Assembly (NCBI GenBank): GCA_019456195.1
Contig: VRUK01000007.1
Location: 21,692-85,691, forward strand
Source: Planctomycetota bacterium
GTDB taxonomy: Bacteria; Planctomycetota; Phycisphaerae; Sedimentisphaerales; Anaerobacaceae
Length of the DNA: 64,000 nucleotides
Reading direction: 5' to 3'
Every line of letters starts with the position of its first letter. The stretch's first letter is position 1. The notes beneath the pieces are model-generated. The model ran no database searches, was not told where the DNA came from, and was given only the letters and a program-made list of their open reading frames with translations. This document shows positions 16,601-24,086 of this stretch, in pieces. The translations under genes and the position numbers were made by a program.

Positions 16601-16916
16601 CTTGGGTGCCAACTTTGATCCACGCCGAGACCGTAACTGCATCTGTAATTTGCAAACTCGGATCTTCTCCGCAATCGAGCCAATCACCAGATCCATCAAA
16701 TCCCAGGGCATAGCCGAATTGATTGGGCACCCATTGTGGGTCGCCGTTGAAGGTACCGTCGTTGCCGTTGCCGCTTGAGTCGTATGCAATGGTTCCTGAG
16801 CCATCATCAAACTTCCACCAGCCGACAAGAGAAGGATCGGCAGCGTTGGCTATGCTTGTCTGAAACAGACAAAGAACCAAAGCAAAAGAGATTAAATAAA
16901 TCAATTTCTTAGACAT
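13674..16916 (-). CDS. Secreted multidomain LamG surface protein
   Basis: 1080 residues from the ATG at 16916, which has AAGAGGAC five bases upstream; a longer frame to 17057 lacks such a site. The signal peptide is MSKKLIYLISFALVLCLFQT, cut near ANA-ADP. Domains in order: LamG/concanavalin-like (about 27-220, starting LVGWWKFDDGSG); two Fn3-like modules with 'GTTYYWRIDEVE' (about 230-430); a second LamG (about 440-620, LIGWWRFDDGSG); a third Fn3-like module; a PA14/fibro-slime-like domain (about 740-930, 'DDDVYVFLDGNTVWG'); and a C-terminal beta-sandwich with 'FYWKVSSEEDEDFLEFYVDG'. No catalytic motif is visible. It is probably a carbohydrate- or matrix-binding protein outside the cell. Confidence 0.88.
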   Translation of the reverse strand: MSKKLIYLISFALVLCLFQTSIANAADPSLVGWWKFDDGSGTIAYDSSGNGNDGTFNGDPQWVPNQFGYALGFDGSGDWLDCGEDPSLQITDAVTVSAWIKVGTQGVDHKIGGNQDGANGGYKMTVYNNNRVEFEIRTSEDSAVLNRNVSGGIEIEVDVWYHVTGVYSLEDGYIRTYVNGVLDREMSTTEALGASPGSFKIGCEPFTTSSYNFNGVMDDIRIYNHALTEGEILGVMEDGERPYAFNPKPADGTLHDDTWVNLRWSPGGTVVSHDVYFGDNFDEVDVGTGGTFQGIQTATSFRVGSARSPYHLVPGTTYYWRIDEVEADGTTIHKGDIWSFTISPKTAYGPDPPNGAIYVDPSTELSWEAGFGAMLHTVYFGDDFDVVNNAAGGLPQATTTYTPGPLELDKVYYWRVDEVEANGTIHRGDVWSFSILPEISITDPSLIGWWRFDDGSGTTAIDSSGNGFNIPLHNTTWEDGIFGGALQFHRAGYGYVENFKYSDNAITVCAWVRHDAFRIGKVERYVTVAPEVAVIRKEVNGSLHFYIKTDGNLRHLWVSDVLTEDLWHHVAGTWDGATQRLYIDGLEIASQVPGGVLGNTSSVEMSSGGEPFNGMLDEVRIYNRALTQNEIQVIMQGEEFPYAFSPTPPDGSVLTDTNVTLSWSLGRYAVSHDIYFGENFDDVNDGAEGTFRGNQAETFFIAGFPGFPYPDGLVPGTTYYWRIDEVNDTEPNSPWKGNVWSFLIAPDATYALGHFTITYYDNYNYDTGQWDAWQSEATPKDAWDDKYLADGSSGNTVYTDHAFMSITTFDLRGGLFSKDGHASGGEDWNPLQSIGDNVSGQSAHHVFAALFKGLIYLEEGDNLMVASDDDVYVFLDGNTVWGQEVLSVPSVSFFDTDSLTVTAAQEGFHTITVKYIERLNDHSGIEITLNGGHLQNSEVFIDIKPGSYPLSEALDTALSFTTGGDADWFSQTTTSYYDGDAAQSGDISHNQESWIQTTVSGAGTVEFYWKVSSEEDEDFLEFYVDGSRQEEICGLEGWEQEECTISTSGSHVLEWRYVKDGSGDSGSDCGWVDKVEFVIN

Positions 16917-17280
16917 AATAGTCCTCTTTCGAACAAAACAACCGATGCCGAATAAAAAGATAACAAGCAACACAAGTAACGGGATTGTTAATTTGCTGAT
17001 GAAATGGTGAGGTATATTACACATTTTTTTATCCTCCTGCCCCCCATATTTGGGCAATTAGATTACCGCTTTTTGTACGAAAACAACTCACAAGAAAAGA
17101 AGAGGATGATTTTCAAGTGATGTATCTCATATAAAATAATGTATCATAACTCTACAAATTTGTCAATCTTGTGAAAGTACTTATTTTCGATTTAACTTGA
17201 TTTTTTAGGCTAAATCCACCATGTTTTGCTTTTCATGTTCCTTCCTAAAATGCGCAATACGCATCACGCAATGCTCAATA
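16917..17280. other. Intergenic region upstream of the LamG gene
   Basis: A/T-rich DNA holding the leader and presumably the promoter of the LamG gene. A hydrophobic in-frame extension can be read (16917-17057) but lacks a start signal. Near 17255-17280 occurs the wordy ACGCATCACGCAATGCTCAATACG, which runs into repeat copy A. Confidence 0.5.
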
Positions 17281-17900
17281 CGAACGAAAATTCGAGGAAT
17301 TTTCGGTCAAAAACGCTCACTGTTAAAAACAAAAATAAAATATTTCAAAAATTTTTATCTCTCTTTTATATAACGAGTTACAAACAATAAGCCAAGAAAA
17401 AAAGCCAAATTTTCGGTTCAAACGTGCACACTCGTCTAATTATAGAGGCGCAGTTTTTCTGCCCTCACTGAATAGTCAATATTGTAGCGAAACGGAAAAT
17501 CCTTAGCCGAATTACCAGTCATGAGCATCAAGAATACAACTTTAGCTCACTTTAGGCACTTTATCCGCCGCGGCGGATTTAGCTCACTTTTCACTCATTT
17601 TCCCTCTACAATTGTAGAGAAAGCTCTACAAATCAGACCTTTTTATGCAAAACAAAGCCAAAGTCAAGTACGCCCAAATGAACCTAAGCTCTTATATGAC
17701 AAGGAAATACGAAAGAATGGACAATTGGTTATTCAGACAAAACAAAGCCAATTCAAAGCCAATAAAGCCAAAAACAAACCCAATTCAAACCCAATTTAAC
17801 CCAAAACAAAGCCAATTCAAAGCCAATTGGAGCGAAGCGCAAATCCTGAGCCTGTCGAAGGAACAAACCCAATTCAAAGCCAATCTGAATTCTTGCCGAT
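17281..17900 (+). repeat. Planctomycete intergenic repeat family, copy A
   Basis: About 620 bp aligning with 38960-39436 in inverted orientation. Conserved blocks in order are GGTCAAAAACGCTCACTG; AAAATAAAATATTTCAAAAA; ACGTGCACACTCGTCTAATT followed by ATAGAGGC; TTTTTCTGCCCTCAC; ATGAGCATC; CAACTTTAGCTCACTTTAGG; a 16-bp palindrome CTCTACAATTGTAGAG (17604-17619); CCTTTTTATGCAAAACAAAG; and a degenerate tail of AACAAAGCCAATTCAAACCC units. A frame reading MSIKNTTLAHFRHF crosses it, but its variation between copies is not of coding type. Near 17830-17860 a TGAGCCTGTCGAAGG-type insert interrupts the tail. Confidence 0.8.
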
Positions 17901-17925
17901 GATATATGGTGGATCGAAGTAATAA

Positions 17926-17954
17926 TTGACAGTTACTAATACAATTGATAATTT
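17926..17954 (+). promoter_or_regulatory. Promoter close to the lipoprotein start, possibly giving a leaderless mRNA
   Basis: TTGACA, 17 bases, TAATTT. The predicted transcript start falls at about the ATG at 17961, and no ribosome-binding site precedes that ATG, so a leaderless message is plausible. Confidence 0.4.
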
Positions 17955-17960
17955 ATTTTT

Positions 17961-18857
17961 ATGACTCATCCTTACAAAAAAGCGGCCGTACCAGATTCCA
18001 AATACCATAGCGCATGGGCAAAGCATCTGCCTATCGCACTCTGCTGTATGTGTTTTGCTTTAATAGGTTGCACCCCCCCGGAAGAAGAGCCTATTTGGAA
18101 GGACCTAAAAATCGGCGACCTGGCCCCCAGCCAAAGCGGCAAGCAGACATCTCGCTTGGTGGAATCGACAAATTTCAACCTCCATATTTTTGAAATGCCG
18201 TCCGACAATATCGACAAACTGGATAGCGTTCGCAAAACCCTGTTTACAAAAAATCTGCGATATCAAAGTTCTCATTCTTTCGGCGCCAACTCATTTTCCG
18301 TTCATTTCGGCCAAATTCGAATGTGGAACGAAACCTTCACCTCAATACTCGCCGCCGGAGCAAAACAAATAAACAAAGTCTCGCTAATGCTCACCGACGA
18401 CCTGCCTGAAACCATTTCCGTCGCCCGAATAGACAGCCCGCGAACCATCTTCTTCACCTCAACTTACGGCTCAAGAGAAGGGGCAAATGTTGGGCCCGGC
18501 ATCCTCGCTCTGCGCCTTAAAACCCAAAAAATACCCGGCCTAAGAGGTGTATGCAATGTAACCGCCTATCCCGTATATTCTCCGCCGATGGTAAAAAGCA
18601 CAATACCACTATTAAACGCCCACACACAACGCCGGGAGTTCCCCTTTAGCGCAGCAGCCTTCGGACTGAGAATGGGCCCAGGCGATTTTATCCTGCTCGG
18701 CCCGAAAGAATACGTCAGCGACCAAACGGCTTTGGGCGGCATGTTCTTCAGCAACCCCGAAGGCAGCATGTTCTTCAGCGAAACAGAACGATCTACCTTC
18801 GAACCTAAGCCGGCCGTCAGAATATTCCTGCTTGTATGTACAAGGACAAATTATTGA
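17961..18857 (+). CDS. Lipoprotein of unknown function
   Basis: 298 residues. The N-terminus has a charged region, a hydrophobic segment (LPIALCCMCFALIGC) and a lipobox ending LIGC with Cys at about residue 37, so it is a predicted lipoprotein. The body begins 'EEEPIWKDLKIGDLAPSQSG' and shows alternating beta-type segments, with GPGDFILLGPKEYVSDQT near the C-terminus. No named domain is recognised. It is followed seven bases later by the DUF362 gene, so the two are probably co-transcribed. The C-terminal end (RIFLLVCTRTNY) is hydrophobic. Confidence 0.7.
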   Translation: MTHPYKKAAVPDSKYHSAWAKHLPIALCCMCFALIGCTPPEEEPIWKDLKIGDLAPSQSGKQTSRLVESTNFNLHIFEMPSDNIDKLDSVRKTLFTKNLRYQSSHSFGANSFSVHFGQIRMWNETFTSILAAGAKQINKVSLMLTDDLPETISVARIDSPRTIFFTSTYGSREGANVGPGILALRLKTQKIPGLRGVCNVTAYPVYSPPMVKSTIPLLNAHTQRREFPFSAAAFGLRMGPGDFILLGPKEYVSDQTALGGMFFSNPEGSMFFSETERSTFEPKPAVRIFLLVCTRTNY

Positions 18858-18864
18858 CCACCGT

Positions 18865-19833
18865 ATGACCAGCCCAAAAGTAATATTATCCCGTTGCACT
18901 GACTACACCCCGTCAAAGATTGCCGAAGCAATACAAAAACAGTTCGAACTGCTCGGTGGATTGGAAAAATTCGTCACCCCAGGCGATACTGTCCTGCTCA
19001 AGCCGAATTTCATCGCCCCAAGGTCCCGCCGTTACGCCGCACAGACTCACCCAGCAGTAATTATCGAGACCGCCCGGCTCCTGAAAGATTTCGGCGCAAA
19101 ACCATTCGTCGCCGACTCACCCGCATGGAGTAATACGTTCGCCTGTGTAAAAGCGCTGCGCATGGAAGATGACCTGAAAAAACTGTCCGTACCGGTAAAA
19201 CAGCTCGACAAACCAAAATGGTGCCAAATAGGAACGAATAACACCCGCATCGGCATAAGCTCAGTCGCTCTCGATGCCGACGTCATAATAAACCTGCCGA
19301 AATTCAAAGCCCATCAGCAATTGTTAGCTACATTCGCCGTCAAAAATATGTTCGGCTGTGTCAGCGGTAAGCGAAAGGCCCTCTGGCACTTCAAAAAAGG
19401 CGCCAACGCCGACGACTTTTGCGAAATGCTCATCGACATTTACAAGTTCCTCAATCCCGCCCTGACAATTATCGATGGAGTTATCGCGATGGATGGCCCC
19501 GGCCCAATCCGAGGACGAACCAGACCACTTGGCTGGCTCATCGGCGGAACCGACCCAGTCGCCTGTGAAACTATCTGCGCAAAACTAATCAATATCAACC
19601 CGCAGGATTTTCCGATTGTAAAGACCGCAAAACAAATCGGTTTCGGCTGCTCGGACCCCGCTAAAATCGAAATCGCCGGCGACGATTTCCCAACAAGTAT
19701 ATGCACGGATTTCAATCTGCCGCAGCTCGTTCCAATAAGATTCTCTCTATTCCACGTCTGCAAAAGCATCTGCAAACAAATAATACTCCTCACCAAAACC
19801 GCCCTCAAAAAACTCCATTCCCAAAAAACCTAA
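18865..19833 (+). CDS. DUF362 domain-containing protein
   Basis: 322 residues from the ATG at 18865, seven bases after the lipoprotein stop. DUF362 features: 'GDTVLLKPNFIAP' near residue 45, 'THPAVIIETARLLKDFG', 'VADSPAW', 'DADVIINLPKFKAHQQ' and 'NMFGCVSGKRKALWH', then 'IIDGVIAMDGPGPIRG' and 'GWLIGGTDPVACETIC'. Some family members carry ferredoxin-like 4Fe-4S clusters at the C-terminus; this one lacks such a cysteine cluster. The family has no settled reaction. The fold is related to LarA-like and other metal-binding proteins, and a larB gene lies 2.3 kb downstream, but a functional link is only a guess. Confidence 0.85.
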   Translation: MTSPKVILSRCTDYTPSKIAEAIQKQFELLGGLEKFVTPGDTVLLKPNFIAPRSRRYAAQTHPAVIIETARLLKDFGAKPFVADSPAWSNTFACVKALRMEDDLKKLSVPVKQLDKPKWCQIGTNNTRIGISSVALDADVIINLPKFKAHQQLLATFAVKNMFGCVSGKRKALWHFKKGANADDFCEMLIDIYKFLNPALTIIDGVIAMDGPGPIRGRTRPLGWLIGGTDPVACETICAKLININPQDFPIVKTAKQIGFGCSDPAKIEIAGDDFPTSICTDFNLPQLVPIRFSLFHVCKSICKQIILLTKTALKKLHSQKT

Positions 19834-19901
19834 TTTGTCTCCTATCCGCAACGTATGCCCCACATTGACATACCCCCTTTTTTCAGCTAATATCAACTCC
19901 G

Positions 19902-20945
19902 ATGAAAGAAAATAACAAACCCATAAATATTCTCGGTATCGAGACCAGTTGCGATGAGACCGCCGCGGCGGTTGTTGCTGATGGCCGGACCATTAAATCG
20001 TCCGTAGTGGCCTCGCAAACCAAACTGCACGAAAAATACGGCGGCGTCGTCCCCGAGCTTGCCTCCCGCGCACACATCGAAAAAATATACCCCGTCATAA
20101 AAGAGGCAATGGAACAGGCCGATGTCGCTAAAGATGATATTGACGCAATCGCAATCGCCAATCAGCCCGGCCTGACCGTCGCTCTGGTCGTTGGCGTTAC
20201 CGCAGCCAAAACACTCAGCTTCACCTGGAACAAACCACTTATAGCAATCAATCACCTGCACGCCCATCTTCAATCGGCTATGCTGTCCGAAGAACAATTA
20301 GAACTCCCCGCTGTCGCTCTAATCGTATCAGGCGGACACACCTGCCTTTACGATTATCATTCTCCGCTGGAACCGAAACTTCTCGGCACAACCATCGACG
20401 ACGCCGCCGGCGAAGCCTTCGACAAGGTAGCATCTATCCTCAAGCTGCCCTACCCCGGCGGACCCAGTATCGAAAAAGCCGCCGAAAAAGGAAATCCGGA
20501 TGCGATAAAATTCCCACGCTCAATGCTCGGCCGCGATTCGCTGGACTTCTCTTTCAGCGGCATCAAAACAGCCGTCCTGTATTATTGCCGCGGCCAGGAC
20601 ATGAAAGGCGAAAACAAGGTCGATTCGATGAACGCTCAGCAAATCGCCGATATCGCCGCTTCGTTCCAGGCCGCTGTCGTTGATGTACTCGTTAAAAAAA
20701 CAAAGCGGGCAGCAAAAAAAAACAAAGCAAAAACCATCCTGTTGGGCGGTGGAGTAGCGGCCAATAATAAATTGCGAACTTCTCTGCAACAGATGTGCGA
20801 TTCGGCTGTCCCGCCCAAAAAACTGATGGTCGCGCCAAAACGATATTGCACTGACAACGCGGTTATGGTAGCCTCTTTGGCGTATTATAAATTCAGGGCC
20901 GGGCTTTTCGCAGACCTGACTCTTGAACCGAATGCAACCGGCTGA
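19902..20945 (+). CDS. tsaD: tRNA N6-adenosine threonylcarbamoyltransferase
   Basis: 347 residues, the full family length. It transfers the threonylcarbamoyl group from TC-AMP to A37 of ANN-decoding tRNAs, together with TsaB and TsaE (not in this window). Motifs: ILGIETSCDETAAAVV at the N-terminus, 'HEKYGGVVPELASRAH', the metal-binding HLHAH (about residue 113), 'VSGGHTCLY', 'DDAAGEAFDKVA', 'LDFSFSGIKTA', 'GGGVAANNKLR' and a final 'CTDNAVMVA'. All are in canonical order. The reading frame is complete and the protein is expected to be cytoplasmic and active. Confidence 0.97.
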   Translation: MKENNKPINILGIETSCDETAAAVVADGRTIKSSVVASQTKLHEKYGGVVPELASRAHIEKIYPVIKEAMEQADVAKDDIDAIAIANQPGLTVALVVGVTAAKTLSFTWNKPLIAINHLHAHLQSAMLSEEQLELPAVALIVSGGHTCLYDYHSPLEPKLLGTTIDDAAGEAFDKVASILKLPYPGGPSIEKAAEKGNPDAIKFPRSMLGRDSLDFSFSGIKTAVLYYCRGQDMKGENKVDSMNAQQIADIAASFQAAVVDVLVKKTKRAAKKNKAKTILLGGGVAANNKLRTSLQQMCDSAVPPKKLMVAPKRYCTDNAVMVASLAYYKFRAGLFADLTLEPNATG

Positions 20946-20968
20946 GGGGTGAACAACAAAATAAAATA

Positions 20969-22141
20969 GTGAGTACTAAACGAAAAACAACTGTTGCAGT
21001 TTTTCTGACAATCGTGCTGTCTCTTGGAGGTCGCACGGAGGTTTTACATGCCGGCTCGAAAGATCTTAATGAGATTCTCGAACCGATTCGGAAAAAATAC
21101 GCTCTTCCGGCAATGGCCGGGGCTATCATCATGCAAGGACAAACGACAGCGTGGGGAGCAACCGGTATTCGTAAGAACGGTAATGATGTGAAAGTAACGT
21201 CTAACGATAAATTCCATATTGGCTCATGCACTAAAGCAATGACAGCCACTATTATCGCCATGTTAGTCGAACGTGGAAAGCTGCGATGGGACATAACACT
21301 TTCAGCAGCGTTTCCAGATATGGCCAAAGAGATGTATCCGGACTATCGCAATGTCACTTTGAACCATCTGCTGGACCATCGAGGCGGATTACCTCCATCC
21401 AATAAAAGTTGGCCGGTAGGCAAATCATTTATGGATATGTATAATTTGCCAGGCTCTGCTATGGAACAGCGGCTGGCTTATGCGAGAATGATGCTTCGTC
21501 AAGAACCCGAAGCCAAGCCAGGGACGAAATATATTTATTCGAATGCAGGATATTCTATTGCCGGAGTAATAGCTGAGCAGGCCATGAAAACGCCCTGGGA
21601 AATCCTGATGAGAACAATGCTTTTTGAGCCGCTTGAGATGACAACAGCCGGATTCGGAGCTATGGGCACACCGGGGAATATCGACCAACCGTGGCAACAC
21701 AGAGTGAATGACGGGAAGCTTATCGCGGTCGAACCTGGGCGTTTCAGTGACAATCCACCTGTATTGGGGCCAGGAGGTACGGTACACTGCTCGATAAGAG
21801 ACTGGGCAAAATTTATAACCGCCCATCTGGAGGGGACAAAAGCTGAAGGAGGTTTGCTCAAGAGCGAGACATTCGCGCTGCTGCACACGGCAGGTTTCGG
21901 CGGGGATTACGCATCGGGCTGGATGGTAACGAAACGAGATTGGGCACAAGGTAAGGTACTCACACACGCAGGGAGCAATGCCATGAACTTTGCAGTTGTA
22001 TGGATGGCGCCTAAACGCAACTTCGCTGTACTCGTAGCTACCAATCAAGGTGGAGGCGATGTAGAAAAAGCGTGTGACGAAGCCTGTGGGACGTTGATTA
22101 AAGAGTTCTTGCTTAAAGAAGAAAGCAGTAAAGGTAGGTGA
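20969..22141 (+). CDS. Serine hydrolase, class C beta-lactamase/esterase family
   Basis: 390 residues starting at GTG. The N-terminus is a signal peptide (VAVFLTIVLSLGGR, cleavage near LHA-GS), so the enzyme is exported. The active-site Ser-x-x-Lys is HIGSCTKAMTAT. The Tyr of the YxN motif is in YIYSNAGYS, and the HxG-type third motif is in 'LTHAGSNAMNF'. 'LLDHRGGLPPS' is the family's conserved loop. Members hydrolyse D-amino-acid peptides, esters or beta-lactams; the substrate here cannot be inferred. Its stop (TGA 22139-22141) lies within the ribosome-binding region of larB, so the two genes are translationally close. Confidence 0.9.
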   Translation: MSTKRKTTVAVFLTIVLSLGGRTEVLHAGSKDLNEILEPIRKKYALPAMAGAIIMQGQTTAWGATGIRKNGNDVKVTSNDKFHIGSCTKAMTATIIAMLVERGKLRWDITLSAAFPDMAKEMYPDYRNVTLNHLLDHRGGLPPSNKSWPVGKSFMDMYNLPGSAMEQRLAYARMMLRQEPEAKPGTKYIYSNAGYSIAGVIAEQAMKTPWEILMRTMLFEPLEMTTAGFGAMGTPGNIDQPWQHRVNDGKLIAVEPGRFSDNPPVLGPGGTVHCSIRDWAKFITAHLEGTKAEGGLLKSETFALLHTAGFGGDYASGWMVTKRDWAQGKVLTHAGSNAMNFAVVWMAPKRNFAVLVATNQGGGDVEKACDEACGTLIKEFLLKEESSKGR

Positions 22142-22144
22142 AAT

Positions 22145-22912
22145 ATTCAGGTTGAACAATTAAAAAAATTATTAGAACATGTCAGAAACGGTCAAATAGA
22201 TATCGATCAGGCGGTTGAGAAACTTCGCCATTTGCCCTTCGAGGATTTAGGCTTTGCCTGCATTGACCACCACCGGCAAATCCGCCGCGGCTTCCCGGAG
22301 GTCATCTTCTGCCCCGGAAAAACCACCGAACATATAATTAAAATCTTCGAGTCCCTCGCCGCAAGAGGAAATAACGTTCTGGCCACCAGGGCCGAGCCGG
22401 ACGTTTTCGAGGCATTGGTAAACACCGGCAAATTCCCCAAAGCACGATACGAAAAATTAGCCCGGGCAATTGTGCTCGAACAGAAAGAGCCGCCGGCCTC
22501 TAAGAGCGTCCTGCCGATAGTTACCGCAGGGACCGCCGATTTACCCGTCGCCAGCGAAGCGCAAGTTACCGCAGAGATTATGGGCCAGCGAACCGAGCTG
22601 ATTTGCGATGTCGGAGTCGCCGGCCTGCACAGGCTGTTCAAACATCTGCCAAAACTACAGAACGCAAATATCATTATCGTCGTAGCGGGGATGGAAGGAG
22701 CGCTGGCCAGCGTCATGGGCGGTCTTGTCAGTTGTCCGGTAATAGCTGTACCGACCAGTGTCGGTTACGGTTCCAGCTTCGAGGGACTCTCAGCCCTTTT
22801 GACGATGATGAATAGCTGCGCTTCCGGCGTCACCGCCGTCAATATAGACAACGGATTTTCCGCAGCCATCACCGCGACGCTTATAAACAAAAAGATAGAA
22901 GCTAATTTATAA
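22145..22912 (+). CDS. larB: Nickel-pincer nucleotide synthesis protein LarB, probable ATT start
   Basis: LarB carboxylates and hydrolyses nicotinic acid adenine dinucleotide in the first step of the nickel-pincer cofactor of lactate racemase. Conserved parts are 'LPFEDLGFACIDHHRQIRRG', 'PEVIFCPGKT', 'VTAGTADLPVASEA', the AIR carboxylase-like core 'DVGVAGLHRL', 'IIVVAGMEGALASVMGGL' and 'PTSVGYGSSFEGLSALL'. The first ATG/GTG/TTG in frame (TTG 22232) would delete the usual N-terminal helix. Coding similarity continues upstream (VEQLKKLLEHVRNGQIDIDQ) to an ATT at 22145 with GGTAGGTG just before it. That gives 255 residues, the normal length. larA, larC and larE are not in the window. Confidence 0.88.
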   Translation: MQVEQLKKLLEHVRNGQIDIDQAVEKLRHLPFEDLGFACIDHHRQIRRGFPEVIFCPGKTTEHIIKIFESLAARGNNVLATRAEPDVFEALVNTGKFPKARYEKLARAIVLEQKEPPASKSVLPIVTAGTADLPVASEAQVTAEIMGQRTELICDVGVAGLHRLFKHLPKLQNANIIIVVAGMEGALASVMGGLVSCPVIAVPTSVGYGSSFEGLSALLTMMNSCASGVTAVNIDNGFSAAITATLINKKIEANL

Positions 22913-22980
22913 CGTCGGGGCTGAGCGGCAGGTGAGCCTGATATCGGTAACCTGTACGCTTTAGCCTTTGGTTCGGCGTT
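22911..22980 (-). repeat. 70-bp imperfect inverted repeat with attC-like topology
   Basis: Read on the - strand it begins AACGCCGAACCAAAGGCT and ends CTCAGCCCCGACGTT. The arms pair (AACGCCG/CGACGTT, GGCT/AGCC, AGCG/CGCT, CAGGT/ACCTG) with extra unpaired bases on one side. It lies immediately after the stop of the DUF3883 gene in the orientation expected for an integron cassette. The outer consensus boxes RYYYAAC and GTTRRRY are not well matched, so it could instead be a terminator-like hairpin between convergent genes. Confidence 0.35.
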
Positions 22981-22981
22981 C

Positions 22982-23371
22982 TCATTTCGTTATCGTGAAA
23001 TTAGCAGATACGACTTCAGTAATTTTGAGAATGCTAACGTTGTTCTCGTCCTCCCATTTTTCATCTGACTTATTCCAAACAAATTCGTTCACAAGTGGTT
23101 TGTTCAGGCAGTCGGTGACGATACAGATTCGATATTGGTTCTTTCGGGATTTGCTCTTGCGATATTCGTTTGGACTCAGGTTTACAGTGATGACCTCGTC
23201 TGAGGGCAAGGAAGTTCCTTTGACCTCTATCAAGAGCTTGCGGTTTCCTAATGAAGCGACAAGATCATATCCAACATTCTCCTTCTCGACTGATTCTACG
23301 TCGTATCCCCGATCAGTGTAATAGTCGCTCGTAGCATTTATCGCGGCTTTCTCTATCTTCACCTTTCTCAC
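22982..23371 (-). CDS. DUF3883 (NO VEIN C-terminal type) nuclease-like protein
   Basis: 129 residues. The core 'ENVGYDLVASLGNRKLLIEV' then KGTS matches DUF3883, a restriction-endonuclease-like fold in which the Asp and the Glu-x-Lys are the catalytic D...ExK. Other matches are 'VNLSPNEYRKSKS' and 'YRICIVTDCLNKP'. The GTG start at 23371 lies inside the 3' end of the next gene (59-base overlap), with AGGACAGG upstream. In relatives this domain is often the C-terminal part of a larger protein, so this and the following frame may be one protein split by a frameshift or expressed by recoding. Possible role in defence or DNA processing. Confidence 0.72.
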   Translation of the reverse strand: MRKVKIEKAAINATSDYYTDRGYDVESVEKENVGYDLVASLGNRKLLIEVKGTSLPSDEVITVNLSPNEYRKSKSRKNQYRICIVTDCLNKPLVNEFVWNKSDEKWEDENNVSILKITEVVSANFTITK

Positions 23372-24086
23372 CTGATCTACCTGTCCTTATTTTGCCTTTT
23401 CTGGGGGTAACGAAGACGCCTCTTTCCGCTTGGGAAATATAATCAAGCAATTGATCTTTGAATTCCTTGACTTCTCTCGTGTCCGCCTCCAGAAAAGAAA
23501 CGAAGGTTTGTGATCCAAAGCCCTTGTGGGTAACAGGAACTTTGAAGACACGCTGATGAGGCGGCACAAGAAAACAATCGGAAGCCTTTGCCCTCACGAC
23601 CCACCTTGGGCGAATCGTCTCGCCCTTGTACGCGAAAGAACGGCCGGACACTGGTTTTTGAAGTTCACGATAAACTGTTGCGTCTTTGTACCATCCGACT
23701 ACGACTGATCCCTCGTTTGATCGCGCTCTCCACACAACGAGAACATTGTCAACCTTATCACCCGCGTCGGGATCAATGCGGCTTATGTTGATTGTTTTCG
23801 TGCGCAATTGCACGAATCCATAGACAAACCCGGCGTGTGGCATGAAATTGATAGCCTCATGTCCATAACCATGTTGTCGTACGTAACCCCCACCATGCCT
23901 GGGAATATCGTCTTTGCTCACACCAGTATAACGCTTCATCCAACAGGCATTGCACAGAAGGATTTTCATTCTTTCCCTTTCGGCGGACCGCTTGGCATAT
24001 TTGCCTCTCATACCACCTTTGAGTTTAGAGAGGTCGTATTCCGGCTGCAAATCGTCGGCTATTTTTTTCTTATTTGCCTTCTTCAT
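23313..24086 (-). CDS. Antitoxin-like N-terminus fused to an unknown domain that normally accompanies DUF3883
   Basis: 257 residues. Residues about 5-35 (ADDLQPEYDLSKLKGGMRGK and YAKRS) match the 'PEYD...GGVRGKYA' start of small antitoxins seen in planctomycetes and cyanobacteria. That similarity stops abruptly and 'MKILLCNACWMKRYTGVSKD' begins a second module with 'GYGHEAINFMPHAGFVYGFV' and 'VDNVLVVWRARS...VVGWYKDATVYRE'. I recall this module at the N-terminus of DUF3883 proteins. The last 20 residues are an out-of-frame reading of the DUF3883 start, which supports a frameshift origin. The start ATG overlaps the HicB-like gene by 17 bases. Function unknown; island context suggests a conflict role. 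Confidence 0.6.
   Translation of the reverse strand: MKKANKKKIADDLQPEYDLSKLKGGMRGKYAKRSAERERMKILLCNACWMKRYTGVSKDDIPRHGGGYVRQHGYGHEAINFMPHAGFVYGFVQLRTKTINISRIDPDAGDKVDNVLVVWRARSNEGSVVVGWYKDATVYRELQKPVSGRSFAYKGETIRPRWVVRAKASDCFLVPPHQRVFKVPVTHKGFGSQTFVSFLEADTREVKEFKDQLLDYISQAERGVFVTPRKGKIRTGRSGEKGEDRESRDKCYERLLH

Noticed and set aside
17521..17799. Frame MSIKNTTLAHFRHF... inside repeat copy A as a possible conserved small protein
   Set aside because: The matching frame in copy B differs by amino-acid-changing substitutions and indels, and its tail is low-complexity repeat. The DNA blocks outside the frame are equally conserved, so the element is not conserved as a protein.
21425..22159. Long - strand frame of 244 codons opposite the serine hydrolase
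   Set aside because: It lies opposite a gene with clear catalytic motifs, has no start signal and no family resemblance.
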